Notes under the pieces: model-generated
Told to the model about the DNA's origin: nothing
Database searches by the model: none
Seen by the model: only the letters and a program-made list of their open reading frames with translations
Shown here: positions 1 through 15,735 of the stretch, piece after piece
How positions within the stretch are numbered: the first letter of the stretch is position 1
Layout of the letters: the number at the start of each line of letters is the position of its first letter
From: Anisakis pegreffii
Taxonomy: Eukaryota; Nematoda; Chromadorea; Rhabditida; Anisakidae
Length of the DNA: 64,000 bases
Direction: 5' to 3'
NCBI GenBank assembly: GCA_035041965.1
Contig: JAPYMA010001200.1
Span: 120,710-184,709, forward strand
Made by a program: the position numbers and the translations under genes

Positions 1-27
1 AATCGACTACTTACGAATTCGTAGAAA

Positions 28-3449
<3,422 letters not shown>

Positions 3450-6083
3450 GAAGGACATTTTCACCAGACAACAATATGACTATAAATACATCAAATATGT
3501 TGTTCTAAGTAATCTGAACAGGGACACTGTCAAATAAGAGTTCATTGATAATCACTTTATATGCTTCATTGTGCAATATGTTTATGTTTCTATGTCAAAT
3601 GTAACTAATAATCGCCTTTTGATAAAAAACGATTTTGCAAGCGATTTAGTTGTTTGTGCACTGCATCATCAAAAGTTCTGCAAGGCGAACACTTTATCAA
3701 ATGGTATAACAAAATGTTTGTATGAATCATTGCAATTTTGCTGATCATTTTTTCCTTTGCATATATTTCCAAGCCAAAAAATTGTTTTCCTTGAACAAAA
3801 AGCACTAATGAAATGATGAAACGATGACAGTTACGATCATAAGGTCTAATTGTAAGTTTGCTGATGTGAACATCTAGCTGATCAATCGAAAAGAATAGAT
3901 CAAATCAGTAATGAAGCAATCGTGAACTGGTGAGCAAAATGTGAGCAAGTGAATTGAATGAGCAAGACTTTTTTCCAAAAATCACTCGTCATTCAATGGG
4001 ATGATCACATCCGATAGGATGATGCATTAAAGTATAATTTGAATCATATCAGATGCGGTCGTTAAATGGCAGTAATTGTAAGTTTATTGCTTGACGTAGA
4101 TGCAGCCGTAGAATGAGTGATTAGTATTGTCCATACAGCAATGATTTATTGTTTCAATACTGTCATACGTTACCTACTTTTTACGAAGACAGAGCTGAAT
4201 CGGTGGTCTACGAGAGTTACGAAGCTTCGAACATCTATAAACTCTCTGAGACTGCCAAACATTTACAAAGATTCTGGGATTGCTAAAAATGCAAAGACAT
4301 CGAAGGAACGCATTAGGTGATGCACAGATCTAAAACGACTATTAGGGGATGTTGCATGCGTACGTGAAAAACGACCGCACAATTAAAACTAGACTGTAAA
4401 CTCGCAAGAGAGTGCCTCGAGAAGAATGAATAAATCGGAATGAAAAGTGTCAAATTGTATATTGTCGTTTTCGTCAGCACTGGTTTCATCACAGCGTAAT
4501 TTGCTGTGAGTGTATATCGCTCCCATTGCTGCTTGATATTACTCATTTCGATGGATCAGTTAGAAAACTCTCGCATAAATTGCACACTGCAAATCGCTTC
4601 TGATACGGATTTTAATTCTCAAAAATAACGTACTTACCAAAAATGCAATCCATAATGAATGGTCAACGTTGCGATTCTAGTATGACGATAGTAACGTGTT
4701 TGCTGCGTTGACGCTTCATACAACTTACATTAGTTATATTGTGATCTAGGATGACTTGTGAGTGATCCATAGTAAGCTAGGTTCTTTTTCAGCATCTGCT
4801 AACAATAAACTGTGATTTATGCTCTATGATTCACGCGCTATGAATCACGGTCTACGATTTACATGTGATTCAAGATGAACCATTGCATTTTCGAATCATC
4901 GTAATGGCGTGAGCTTATCGAATTGAAACGGAATGAACAATTTATTTTAAAAAATTTCGGCTATATTCTAAATGATCAGTTGATCGAGCTGAATTACTTT
5001 GACGCAAGATCTTCCTTCGGCTATATGAGGTATTTTGTGGAGTAAATGGGCTCTGCTTATAATTTGATCATTTATGCTAATTTTAATGAATTTTTTCCAT
5101 CAACATTTTAAAAAGAGAAATCAGATCTATATAAAATCATTGGAAAACGCTTCCGTAACTGGCAACTATCCTGGCTGTTGTAATGTTGATTATACGTGAA
5201 TCAAACACTGCTTGCTTGCATCAACAGTGCATGATGCTATTGTTTCATTTAATTGACTGTTTCGATGTTTATTCATACATAATTAAATATTATAAACCGA
5301 GAGAATGGCAATTAAAATCACCTTGTGTGGGGTGAGTGATGATGACAGCATTAACGATTCATCATCGATCCTGCTAAACGAACCCAACATCGCTCAAATT
5401 ATAATATTTATCAGTCATTCACCTAATCATTACAGTGCCACTTCACTAGTCAACACTACTGTTTCGATTCAATCAATCTAACAGTTATCTAGCTCTCAAT
5501 GTGTAATTTGACTTATTCTATGCCACAACAATGGCTACGTAAAATTGAACTGTGAAGGTAAATTTCATGAATTTTTAATTTATTCATAGCAAACATCCGT
5601 TCATCAATGAATTCTGAGTGATTGTTTTGATTTTTGAACGTACAATTGAGCTGTTTGAACATTCAATTATGAAAATGGCTTCACTATGCTTTCTTTCACC
5701 GGAAGCGCATTAATCATTTAGCATTGTATATCAAGTATGAAATGCCTTTTATATCAAGTGAAATTCATTGCATTCATCAAAATTCAGCGAGTTGTTTCTG
5801 AGCTTTTGTTTTTTGTAAATGTGTCGAATTGTTACGGGAAAGAATCTTCGTTAGGTCTCATCACGTTTATCTAATAATCAATTTGCGTGTAGAACTGATT
5901 AAATTGATCGTCGAGAAAGAAAAGTGATCATTTCAAACTTTACTGCAATATACAATTAGTTCCCGTATACGAGCATTATTTATAGCTAAACAGTACCATT
6001 AATTAAAGCACATATATAAAATATAGAGTGAACAAAATAAGTTGGCACGAAGTTTTGAAAAGTTATCGCAATAATTTTAGGAT
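3450..6083. other. Intergenic region between kinase and cnd-1; no gene seen
   Basis: Convergent intergenic space between the plus-strand kinase stop and the minus-strand cnd-1 stop. ORFs here are short and lack recognisable motifs or consistent splice sites. Near 4806-4862 there is a loose tandem repeat of about 14 bp. I see no canonical AATAAA close to either stop codon. Confidence 0.6.
4806..4862. repeat. Imperfect tandem repeat, unit about 14 bp
   Basis: Successive units read gctctatgattcac, gcgctatgaatcac and ggtctacgatttac, flanked by partial copies. The units are diverged, so this is an old or relaxed array. Confidence 0.5.
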
Positions 6084-8699
6084 TCATTCTGGATATGGGA
6101 CAAAATTGGATGATGGATAAATGTTATGATGATGAAGGTTGAGCGATGTGGAGGGCAGAGTGGAATAATTGAATTGCTGATATGAATATGAGGAAGTGGA
6201 CGGGGAGGGAGATAACTGTACGGCTGCAGGGTACGGTATTAGTGCAGCAGTGCAGGATTGCGGTGTTGGGACTGAGTAGGATGGTGAATAAGACGAAGCG
6301 CTGTTGGTGGGTGATTGTTGCAGAGGGAATGCAGGTGGCACAGAGCTGGGTTGATGGTATTCAGAGCATTTCGATGAGTGTCGTTGTTGGGAGGCGACCA
6401 AAAGTCTGGGTTGCACTTGGAGAAGAGTTGCGATCAAATTGGTTGTCGTTTGACTCATTCCGTCACTCAACATGTGCGCATATTCGAGTGCTGTCGGTTG
6501 TGAGCCACTTTGCAGAATGTAATTCAACGCCGCAATATAGTTTCTGAAATATTCATCAATGAACTTTTGTTTATAAATTATCGCCTCAATATCACTTTTA
6601 ACATGAATGGCTTTGAATACTATCTTTATTGTTGTTGTTAATGTTGCCATATTGCTTCCAGTAATACTTATCATTCAATTCAAATTGCTGCATTGAATTC
6701 TTACGATTCATTCATATTTATTTACGATTGAAAGAAGAAGCAGTGTGCAAAGCGAAGCAAGGCAAATACGACTACGCTTATGGTGTTTCAGAGCACCGTA
6801 GTTCCATTAAATGACAAGTATACGATGTAAATGCACTAAAAACTACATATGGCGTTGAGAATATTCATGTTGGCATATATTTTACGACTGCAAAGAGATG
6901 CATTACAGTGATGTAATAATGTCCCGAATCGATCATCAACCCTACATTAACGACCATTCGAAGACGTAATTAAGCTCTCAGCGTTAATTAGTGCAATACT
7001 ATCAAGCCAATAAGCTTACCTTAGCTAACAATGAATAATGTGCTTCTTACAGCAGCTAATTATCTCCTTAATGTGCTTACTGCTGTAAACATTGTCAACT
7101 ATATGATTATTCTCAACTGTAGATTTATTTTCGCCTATAGTACAAGCTGTTGAAGTCTAATCTGAGACAATGCTTCATTGGTTAAAAAAATGTTTGCGAT
7201 TGAGTTAAATGAATGAATAAACTGATTGATATTCCCTAGTAAGGGGTATTGCATAGGATGGATTCATGAATGAGATTAGAAGTGATTATTATTGTTAAGA
7301 TCACTTCGTTATCATGCAAGATGTGACGCAACTGACTATTAATTTGTTTCATTCGACAACTAATTAGTGTTTTTAGCACCTCCATCCATCCTAGCCTAAT
7401 CATTGAATATTCTCGTCACAAATAAATGAACGTCTATTTTATTTGAATAAAACGTAAATAAACTCTCAGAGGTCAATAACAATAGAAGAGTGATTAAAAA
7501 CGAACAAAACAAATACATCACATATTGCATTGTGGCGCCGTTAAATTAGCAACATTTTGATGGAGTGCGACTGAAGAGATGATGCCTATCAGCATCGTAA
7601 TGTGATACAGTAGATATTTGAAGAGTGTTGCGAATGGCAATGGTTGGGAGACGGTGAGCTATAGCTGATCTGATACTGATGTGAGGAATTATTTTACATC
7701 TCAGAAATTACATTAATTAAATGTCATTCATTCATTTAATGATCTTGCATTCATTCATTATTGTTATTATTGCTATTGTTATTATTACGGTTGTTATTAT
7801 TGTTTTTGTGTTCTAATTAACGAACGAACGCAACAGAGTGCTGAAGGCTCTAGATAAGTGAAGTAATTACGCTGAGAATAGTATGAAGTACACTTGGAAT
7901 GCTCTCGAGAATGCCGATCTTTTTTTGGAAGTTCACTACTTTCCCATCATCCAGCATTTGTAATTGGAATGGCAATGTATACTCAGTGAAACGTTCTTTT
8001 GCCTACGGTAACCTGTCTGCATACTCAAAGGTTAATTTGGTGCATTGATGCTAGACATAGTAGATGATTTGATTTGATGAATACGGCAGAGCTGATAAGA
8101 ATCAATGACTTATAGTAGTGGTTATCGTGGGAGAGGGGAGAAGAATTCAAGAATGTCCATGCGAGGAAGTAAGGAGGTTGGCAAATTAATGCTAACTAAT
8201 TTTTTCACCTACTTGTCTTCGACAACAGTTTGAAAATTACATGAGAATGCTTGTTTTATCGCAGTGAAGTGGTTCCTTTGATATCAGTGATGAATTATTA
8301 ACAGTACATTTTTAACCATTGAATCGTTTTTTCGATTTCTTTCATACAAATCGCTTACAAGCGATGATTTTTAACAGTTAGGCGGATATAAAATGGCGGT
8401 TTGCCATGCAGTCAGAGTGGAAGTAAGGAGTATGAGAATCGCTGAATGTTCTGCTGAATGTTAGTGTGAGATATCAGGAAAATAAAAACAAGGACAAACC
8501 TGGCCAGTCGAAGCGTTTCAATTTTGGACAGTTTCTGGTGTTGTGTGGTGAGTGGAACACACTGTCTGAGCACATCCAATGCCCTATTCAAGCCGTGCAT
8601 ACGATTGCGTTCTCGACAGTTCGCTTTTTGACGTCGTACTCGCGATTTTGGGTTTGATCCACCCGACGATGCGGAAGATGACGAAGATGACGAAGTCAT
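6084..8699 (-). CDS. cnd-1: NeuroD-family bHLH transcription factor, cnd-1 orthologue (2 exons, 219 aa)
   Basis: Exon 1 is 8699-8500 and exon 2 is 6543-6084 on the minus strand. The donor CCAG|GTTTGT and acceptor TTTCAG|AAACTA join in phase within the helix-loop-helix, giving [17 protein letters not shown] Ser-rich N-terminus is followed by the bHLH at about residues 21-73: basic region [17 protein letters not shown], loop [14 protein letters not shown] and helix 2. Beyond it, [20 protein letters not shown] and LLQVQPR match the NeuroD/CND-1 extension, which separates it from neurogenin and atonal types. The remaining C-terminus is Ser/Pro/Tyr/Gln-rich, as in an activation domain. In C. elegans the orthologue acts in early motor-neuron fate as a heterodimer with the E protein (family knowledge). 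The ATG at 8699 is the first in frame; a TTTAG about 25 nt upstream could be a trans-splice acceptor. The intron is about 2 kb. Confidence 0.93.
6544..8499 (-). other. Large intron of cnd-1
   Basis: This intron splits the bHLH between loop/helix-2 residues. It is AT-rich, with runs such as tta/ttg repeats near 7750-7810. No ORF with recognisable content lies inside on either strand. At about 2 kb it is much longer than most introns in the neighbouring genes, so it could hold enhancer sequence (inference). Confidence 0.7.
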
Positions 8700-9233
8700 T
8701 TTCACTGAGTATTCACCTAAATTATAGCTCAATCAGATGATTGCTTTTGTGTGAATAAAAACACAACGCTAAAATAAGCACATCACAAATTGATGAATGA
8801 AATAATAATGATAAAGTTGTTGATAACAATAGTGAAATAGCGATTGTTCAGTGAGAAGATACTGTAGCTGAAATAACTATCGTATGATGAAATCACTGAG
8901 AAGCGCATTCATGCATCCAACTCGGAAATGAGATTAATTCAGTAATGTCATCGTTTTTGCTGAGGATATGATCATGCGCAACGGAAATAAATAAATAAAT
9001 GACCACTGCCACCTGTCGACACGCCCACAGCACGCATTGACCACTCCCATCAAAGATGACCCTAAACGTAACCTTACGATGGATGCATTCGAAGTGTTTA
9101 CGGTGGATTTAAAACACATGAAACATCACTGAAAGTTTATCTATGTATCATTCACTATTACGATGACAGAAATTGCAATATTTATTTTGGATTGAACTGA
9201 TTAAGTTTAAGCAACTGCACCGAATGAGATTGG

Positions 9234-9267
9234 AACATTGATTCGCTGATGGCATCGATCCGCTTGG
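9234..9267. repeat. Dispersed direct repeat, copy A
   Basis: Contains attcgctgatggcatcgatc followed by cgctt. It matches the segment at 9819-9855 apart from a 3-nt insertion and one or two substitutions. Confidence 0.7.
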
Positions 9268-9348
9268 GATTTATAGATGGGTCTCAAGGAGAGTATCGAA
9301 AATCGGACTGAAACAATACTAAATAAGGTTGAATGGAGAAATGTCCGG

Positions 9349-9432
9349 AGCTTGAGCCTGATTTTGAGCGTGAGGCTTAGGACAAACATTGGCCTGTACC
9401 ACAGACTTAGCCTAAGGCTAACACTAAGCTCT
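9349..9432 (+). repeat. Degenerate GCCTAA (telomere-like) hexamer array
   Basis: Period-6 reading gives gcttga, gcctga, ttttga, gcgtga, ggctta, ggacaa, acattg, gcctgt, accaca, gactta, gcctaa, ggctaa, cactaa and gctctg. The frame is kept over fourteen units, and many match GCCTAA at four or more positions. Confidence 0.5.
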
Positions 9433-9818
9433 GCTTGATCCAGTTCAAAATTTTCAGTTTTCGACATCTTCACGATAGCTTTTATTGAATGTTAAATGAT
9501 CGTTTATTGTTGCATCTATGATAATTATTAATATCTTACTATCTCTATTCTCCTTCCACTTTTCTCTACATATTTCATCTAAAATCATCTGAATATTTTT
9601 GCTCTAGTGTAACTGTCACCGTATAATCGATTCATCCAATAACGAAATTGTTTATTTCAAAATGAGATTAAACATGTTGTTTTGAAATCTGTTTATGCGG
9701 TAAATATGAATGTTGATAAAATGCAATTAGTGAATGACTGCTTTGATGTGTTTATCCATTCATTTATACACACAAACACACCTCTTCAGAAGTGTTTGCT
9801 AAAGTCAATGGCGCATGC

Positions 9819-9855
9819 AACATTGATTATTCGCTGATCGCATCGATCCGCTTTG
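9819..9855. repeat. Dispersed direct repeat, copy B
   Basis: Second copy of the 9234 segment, same orientation, 585 bp away. The flanks do not match, so the shared unit is short (about 35 bp). Confidence 0.7.
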
Positions 9856-12800
9856 CATATGGCGTTACATTTCACCGCTTTAAAATCAAACAAACAAACG
9901 AACAATACGATACAATATAATTCAATACTCCGCTAATAATACAATAATCAAAGCTTTTTCTTGTCAATTAGAAGAATCGCTCATTCACAGACGGACGAAA
10001 GGAGACAGATAAAAGGTACGATTAGAGTGCTGCGCCAATTGTGTGTATTGCAAAGAATTAGTAGATTTACGTGAATACAGAAGTAGATTAAGTAAATACA
10101 TAATGGCTGTCTTGGCTGATGTTAACAAAACGGTGAATATGATTGGATTAGATGAAATGTATTTGAGTTATTGTAAAGTTCTTTGAGCGCACCGACCGAC
10201 CGCAACAACTCTATGCAAATGCGTAGAGATCTTTATGGCGCATCACTTCTTATTCATTCTAATAATCAGGTTGATATACAATATCACATATGCGATTAGT
10301 AGGGCATGAATACTTTTATAAAACAATAACTTTTACTGCTACTGTTGCTCTATAAATGCTAAAGAGCACAATACGAGGAGCGACGTTCTTAATTCTTTGA
10401 TTCATTCAATTCGTTATACCACCAATCACCACCATACTCATTCTTCGTCTTTTCGGCTTGGTCTTCCTTTATGGCTCACCGACATCTTATCACTACCTAT
10501 AATCCTCTTAACCTATTCGAGACCCCCTGTTGCCCGAATGGCCCCATCATTAACAAACTCTTCCTTATCTCAAACAAGAACACTTCCTTTTCATGTGCAG
10601 TAACATTCGGTGAGGACACTTCGTTAAGGACAATTACGTAATTGACATCGTATATGACACTGATCGCGCACAGATTGCATTATCTTTATAATTATAATGC
10701 TATTAACGAGATATGATTTGGTAGTTTACTTTGATCTTAATATTGATCATGCATCCTACAAAATCACTGGTATTATTCTCGATAATTATAAAAGGGGCAA
10801 CTTTTGGAGAATTACTGTATTATTATGAAATTATGTGGCATTCAGGTGTTCTACTCAAGAATGCGATTATTACCGTTGGGAAGTAATTTTTTACAACACC
10901 ATAGGTTATCTTGCACCTCGTAATGGAGGGCAAAATGCTTTTTCAATCTGATCCAACAGAGCAATCGCTGAACAATAATTATAGTGGTGCTTGATCAATC
11001 AAACAATCGATGGTTTTCTATTCGAATGCGTTGTGAATATGGAAAGAGCTAATAGATAAAGATGAATAAGTGAGATGAAAGCATTCGAGGATGCTGTATT
11101 GCTACGCTTAATTGCACTACAAAAGCTTAACCGCGTCCCGAGCGATTCATCTGCAAAAACTAAACGTTCGAATTTGTCCGTATGATGACGCACTCCACTG
11201 CGTCGTCCCTCCACAAATCCATTAGATTAATCTGCAGCTGTACAGTGAAAGCGTATCCCCATCTGTATGCTTTTCGGTGCAATTCTTTCCCATTCATATC
11301 GAACAAAATTAGCTCAAGAGCATTCATTCATAGTGATTTTCCTCTTTTTCGTTCGACTTTCGAAAGAACCGCTGGAGCAGACCTACTTCTCCCACTATGA
11401 ACGGTTTTGTGTAAACGATGGATGCTATTGCCAAAACCCCATCGACTTCAACACTGACAGACAATTGAATGCAAACAAAACCATAGCTCAGGTTCGATAA
11501 CATCAATGACATTCATATATCATTCAGTTTCGAACAAAACCTTCTTTCCCCTGTGAACAGGACATGAATCAATGATTTGCCAATTTCCGGTTTACTATTC
11601 TAGCAACTAGATTATTGCATAGAAGGTTCAGGCTTCATTGAATGATACTTATAATTATTGGATATCGTCATCCATTACTGCATCAATTCGCCTTAGTTGT
11701 GGTTTGTGTCGTTTTCATTTTCAAAATACTGTCACATTCAACATTCCAATATCGTTCACAGCATCAAAATCACCAAATATGACTCTATTTGATACATCGG
11801 TGTGTAACGATGAGGATGAATATGAACGCGTCATTGGAATATTTATCAAACATATAATTTACAATCGCTTAAATGAACGATTTCATTTCTTGTCGGCAAT
11901 ATTGAATTTATACAACTATATTGATACAATGCACAGTAATCGGCATGATCTTTAAGAGGTTCAGCGGTTTATGCAAATTAATGAAGCGTTATTTGAGTGA
12001 TGGTCATTGGTTTATTTATGAATGAATGACAGATTTCTTAACACATAATTCACACATTCATCATACTCTTGAAACGATACTCTCTCATCTTACGATTTCC
12101 TTTTCAGTCAATGCCCACCAAGTGATTATTAATGCGACTGATTGATTTGTCACCTCGATTTATGTGCACATTAGAGGTTACCGACGTGATCAGTTGTCGG
12201 ATGCTTAATTCTCATTCATTATTATTAATTTTATTAATGCTATTATTACTGATATTATTGTAAATGGTATCACTGGTATCATTTATTGTCACTGCTATCA
12301 TTGTGCCTGATATCACTATGCATATAAATTTGCAATTGTTTGATATAAGATTACAAACCGCTAACGTACACACCTAATCATAAGCATTTCACCATCACAA
12401 CATAGCAAATACACCGATACCATGTGAGGTGAAGTAATAAGAATAATCCGCAGTGGATGTTAATGAAATAAGATTTGATCGCATGTGATATGCATCATCA
12501 CCTCTGTGCTCATCCTCCACTTATAATCACGTTACACACTTCACTGCATTTCACCTCAAAGAGCGCTTTCTTTAATGAAAGTAATAGCAATATGCATTAT
12601 GCAATCACTGCTATTTTATCAAACACATTGTATTCTTAATACTATTAATATTATTTTGACATCGGATATTATTTACTGTAATCAAATATCAAATAACATA
12701 GCTCTCTTTCATTAACAATAAGTCAAATATCGGATATTCATCAAAAAGTCAACGTTCATTCTCTCCATAATACCTAATTCAATCTAGCATATTAGTTCAA

Positions 12801-12961
12801 TATTGTTCAATTCATGGCTTCAGAAAATTTCTCTCAAAAAGTTGCACTCAAAATTAACGCTGTCTCAGTGGTAGCTAGCTAAATGAAGCACTTCATGCTT
12901 TTAATTCCTGCAGAATAACTGCAAAAGATATACTGCCAGTCTCGTTCGTACATGAACTGAC

Positions 12962-13029
12962 CAGTTCTTATCTATTCACGACGCAATTCATGTGCTCGTA
13001 TGAATTGCCTCGTGAATAGATAAGAACTG
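12962..13029. repeat. Near-perfect hairpin, 30-bp arms and 8-nt loop
   Basis: Left arm 12962-12991 and right arm 13000-13029 are reverse complements at 29 of 30 positions (one C/G mismatch); the loop is gtgctcgt. Pairing stops abruptly at both arm ends. The size resembles a small-RNA precursor, but the near-perfect stem and short loop also fit a palindromic repeat remnant. There is no ORF across it. Confidence 0.85.
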
Positions 13030-14997
13030 TGCCCATTCATTCTCACAATCACAAGGCAGCACATTTCACAATCAAAAAATCGCATTTTCTCGCACATTGA
13101 ATACTCACTGAAGAGTTAATCGCTCGTTCTTTAGATCGCATCTAACACATTCAAAAATTCATCGCTCAGTTCCTGAATTCAACGAAATTCTCACAAAAAC
13201 TTTCATTCAGTATCGCCTTCGCCTCAAATATTTGCTTGCAGTAATTTTCGTTAATTTGTAGTTGAATTCGTCAACTTCCTGCACTAGTTGATCTGAATGG
13301 AGCAAGGACTTGTTTAACGATTACTTGAGGCAATAGTAATGAACAAATTGTTGAATGAGATTACTGCTTGGCAATTATGTTGTTTTATTGCGCTTAATAG
13401 CACCTCTTACATATAATCAACGTTCAATTGCTGTTACAATAGACTACAATAAAATGCTACAAATTGCAGTGTTCATCATCTAGCATTTTGGCTGTTCAGA
13501 ATGGTCAAGTGTAATTGAAGAGTTCAGCGTTCAGAGTGAGTGCGGATACTGCTCACTGACAATGAACACTGCCATTCAATGGACTGACCTTTTTATAGGT
13601 GTTATTCAACTGCACTACATATTATACGTAGTATCTCTTGTTATAATGGAGCAATAACATTTTTTGATTATACATAACTGAAGTAACTAAATGTGCTCAA
13701 GTGACTATTCGTGTAGTGCACTTTCGAGTAGCTCATAAAACGTGTAATCCATCCTTGATCGCAGTCATAATCCTCTGAATTCAATTCAATTTGTTCTAAT
13801 TCGTAATTGTCTAACACCCTGCACTTATGGCAATTGAAAGTAGTGCACAATTAATCATATTTTTTGGTGAGATTGTTGTCGTTTAACCTTCACGAAAAAA
13901 CACGAAAACTACGCTTATTACGACACTTGAACGTAACCATCTGCAAACAATCACTCCCCTCAACAGCTACTGTCATCTAAATATATACATAAACCTATTG
14001 GCTGAATAGTCCATGAGCTAATTCAAGTGCAACTAACTCGACGTGATGTTCCACTAACGTGCTACAAGCACACGAATGAAATGAGAAAATACTAATTTTT
14101 AAAAAATTATTTATCTTATCTTCTTTTCCAAAGTTATCAACTTTGTGATACCAACAAAAAATTGAACGAATTTCCTCCTTCTAGACCGCTCAATTATTCT
14201 TTTAAACGTAGACTTCTTCGCACAAATCTACTTCAATACCCTCCATTCAGTATTATTATTGCAATATCTGACTACTGAGCAATAAACACGATCTGTTACT
14301 GCCATATGGCATGTGCTCCATATCACATATACTTCAATCAGCACATTGTCATATCCAATTTGTTGTTGTCTCTTCATTCATAAACTCACAATCGAATTTA
14401 CCAGTAATCCTTTGAGCAAATCATTTCTTCTACGTTTCAGCTTCCAGCAAATTAACACTCATTTTCATTTTTAACATTTCATTGATTTATTCCACCGACT
14501 CGTCAAAATTTTTATCATCCGATGATTTTTATTGGATGATTTAATGAATCGGTTGATAACAACAGTTGTGCGTGTGTTGCATCGATGATTTGAGAATCAA
14601 CGAAAATATATTGCAGCTATTGAATTGTTTCTTTGAACGCATAAACGAAAATATCAAATTTTCCGGATACTCATCAACAGAGACAGTAGAATGGCTCGAA
14701 AGTTGAGTTTGTAAAACCTGTGCATATACTATCGAACTATGAGACTGGAAAATTTATGAACTGGAAATGACAAGGAAGGTTTTGGAAGGATGCTCCAGAA
14801 ATACTCAAGGATACACGAACAAGTGAACAGCTGAAACTCAAGGAACAACTGAAAAATTGCCATCACTAGGTTTGGATGACCCCCATATATAAGATGACTT
14901 AAGATAACTCTCAAAGTCTACGATGAACGGACTGACGATCAGAAAAAACGCACAAAACTTGATGCTTCTGCCTGAGAGTGATCTCATGATCCGTATA

Positions 14998-15100
14998 CAT
15001 GAATAGGTAATTGAATCGCAGGTTCGATTCCTAATTGTGGGAAGCAAGGGGTAGTTTTTGCTCGAAACCAAGTGGTGTACCAATGCCATTGGCCGGTATA
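14998..15100 (+). mobile_element. tRNA-derived SINE copy (5'-truncated or diverged)
   Basis: Contains a Pol III B-box-like ggttcgattcc at about 15022-15032, preceded by aataggtaattg. It is followed by tttttgctcgaaaccaagtg, gtgtaccaatgccatt. The same order (ggtaattgg, B box, gctcgaaaccgagtgg, accactatcatt) occurs in the copies at 22.7-23.2 kb inside the GLI gene, which defines a family. Confidence 0.65.
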
Positions 15101-15234
15101 CATTTCAGTACCATAGCATTATCGTGCACAAGTTTGCTTCACCATTTGAGAGCAATGAAACAACTTCTAGCCTCCCTTTCTGTCATTGCATCCCTTTCGC
15201 TACCATAACTTACTACTTCCACGCATAACGTCAG

Positions 15235-15735
15235 AACTAATTTCCGAATCCTCTCCATTACCCCCCACCTGGACACCCCTAAATTACTCAAAGGTGAGTA
15301 ATGTCCTCTATATGGGGACTCCTGTTCTAGATGATAAAATCATTGTTCTAATCATATACGCAAATGTAGTACCAAAAACTCGACCATCCTTACCTATTAC
15401 CAGTATTACGTTCACGTCTGACCTCAAACAATTTGATAGCCAAAACAGACTGCACTCGTTTTGAATGACTGCTCGAACTAATAACAAACCACTTCAACAT
15501 CACAACCGGAATAATAGCAATCATCAAATTGACGAGCGATAAATCGCGTAGAATGTTGTCGTCGATAAAAATTTATCGTGATAAAGTGAAGCAACAGCTG
15601 CATGTACACCTGACAAACCTTTCAATCGGAACACGATCAAAAGAGTTTGGATGTTATCTGAAAGAAAATTATAATGTGAAAACTGTGCAGTGGAATCAGC
15701 TTCAATATAGCACTCTGAACGCGATTTCAGCTTAA
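15235..15735 (+). CDS. Weak two-exon candidate, unidentified
   Basis: Possible exons 15235-15293 (acceptor GTCAG, donor AAAG|GTGAGT) and 15518-15735 (acceptor ATAATAG, ending TAA). They join in phase, and the second reads 72 codons with basic, helix-like composition (contains KSRRMLSSIKIYRDKVKQQL). I recognise no family and see no upstream start exon. It may be the 3' end of a small gene, a mobile-element remnant or chance. It begins about 130 bp after a SINE copy. Confidence 0.25.

Noticed and set aside
6182..6547. Long plus-strand ORF (121 codons)
   Set aside because: It is the antisense shadow of cnd-1 exon 2, whose minus-strand frame encodes the conserved NeuroD extension.
11638..11955. 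Plus-strand ORF of 105 codons
   Set aside because: No ATG at its start; the part after ATG about 11778 is short, matches no family known to me and has no partner exon.
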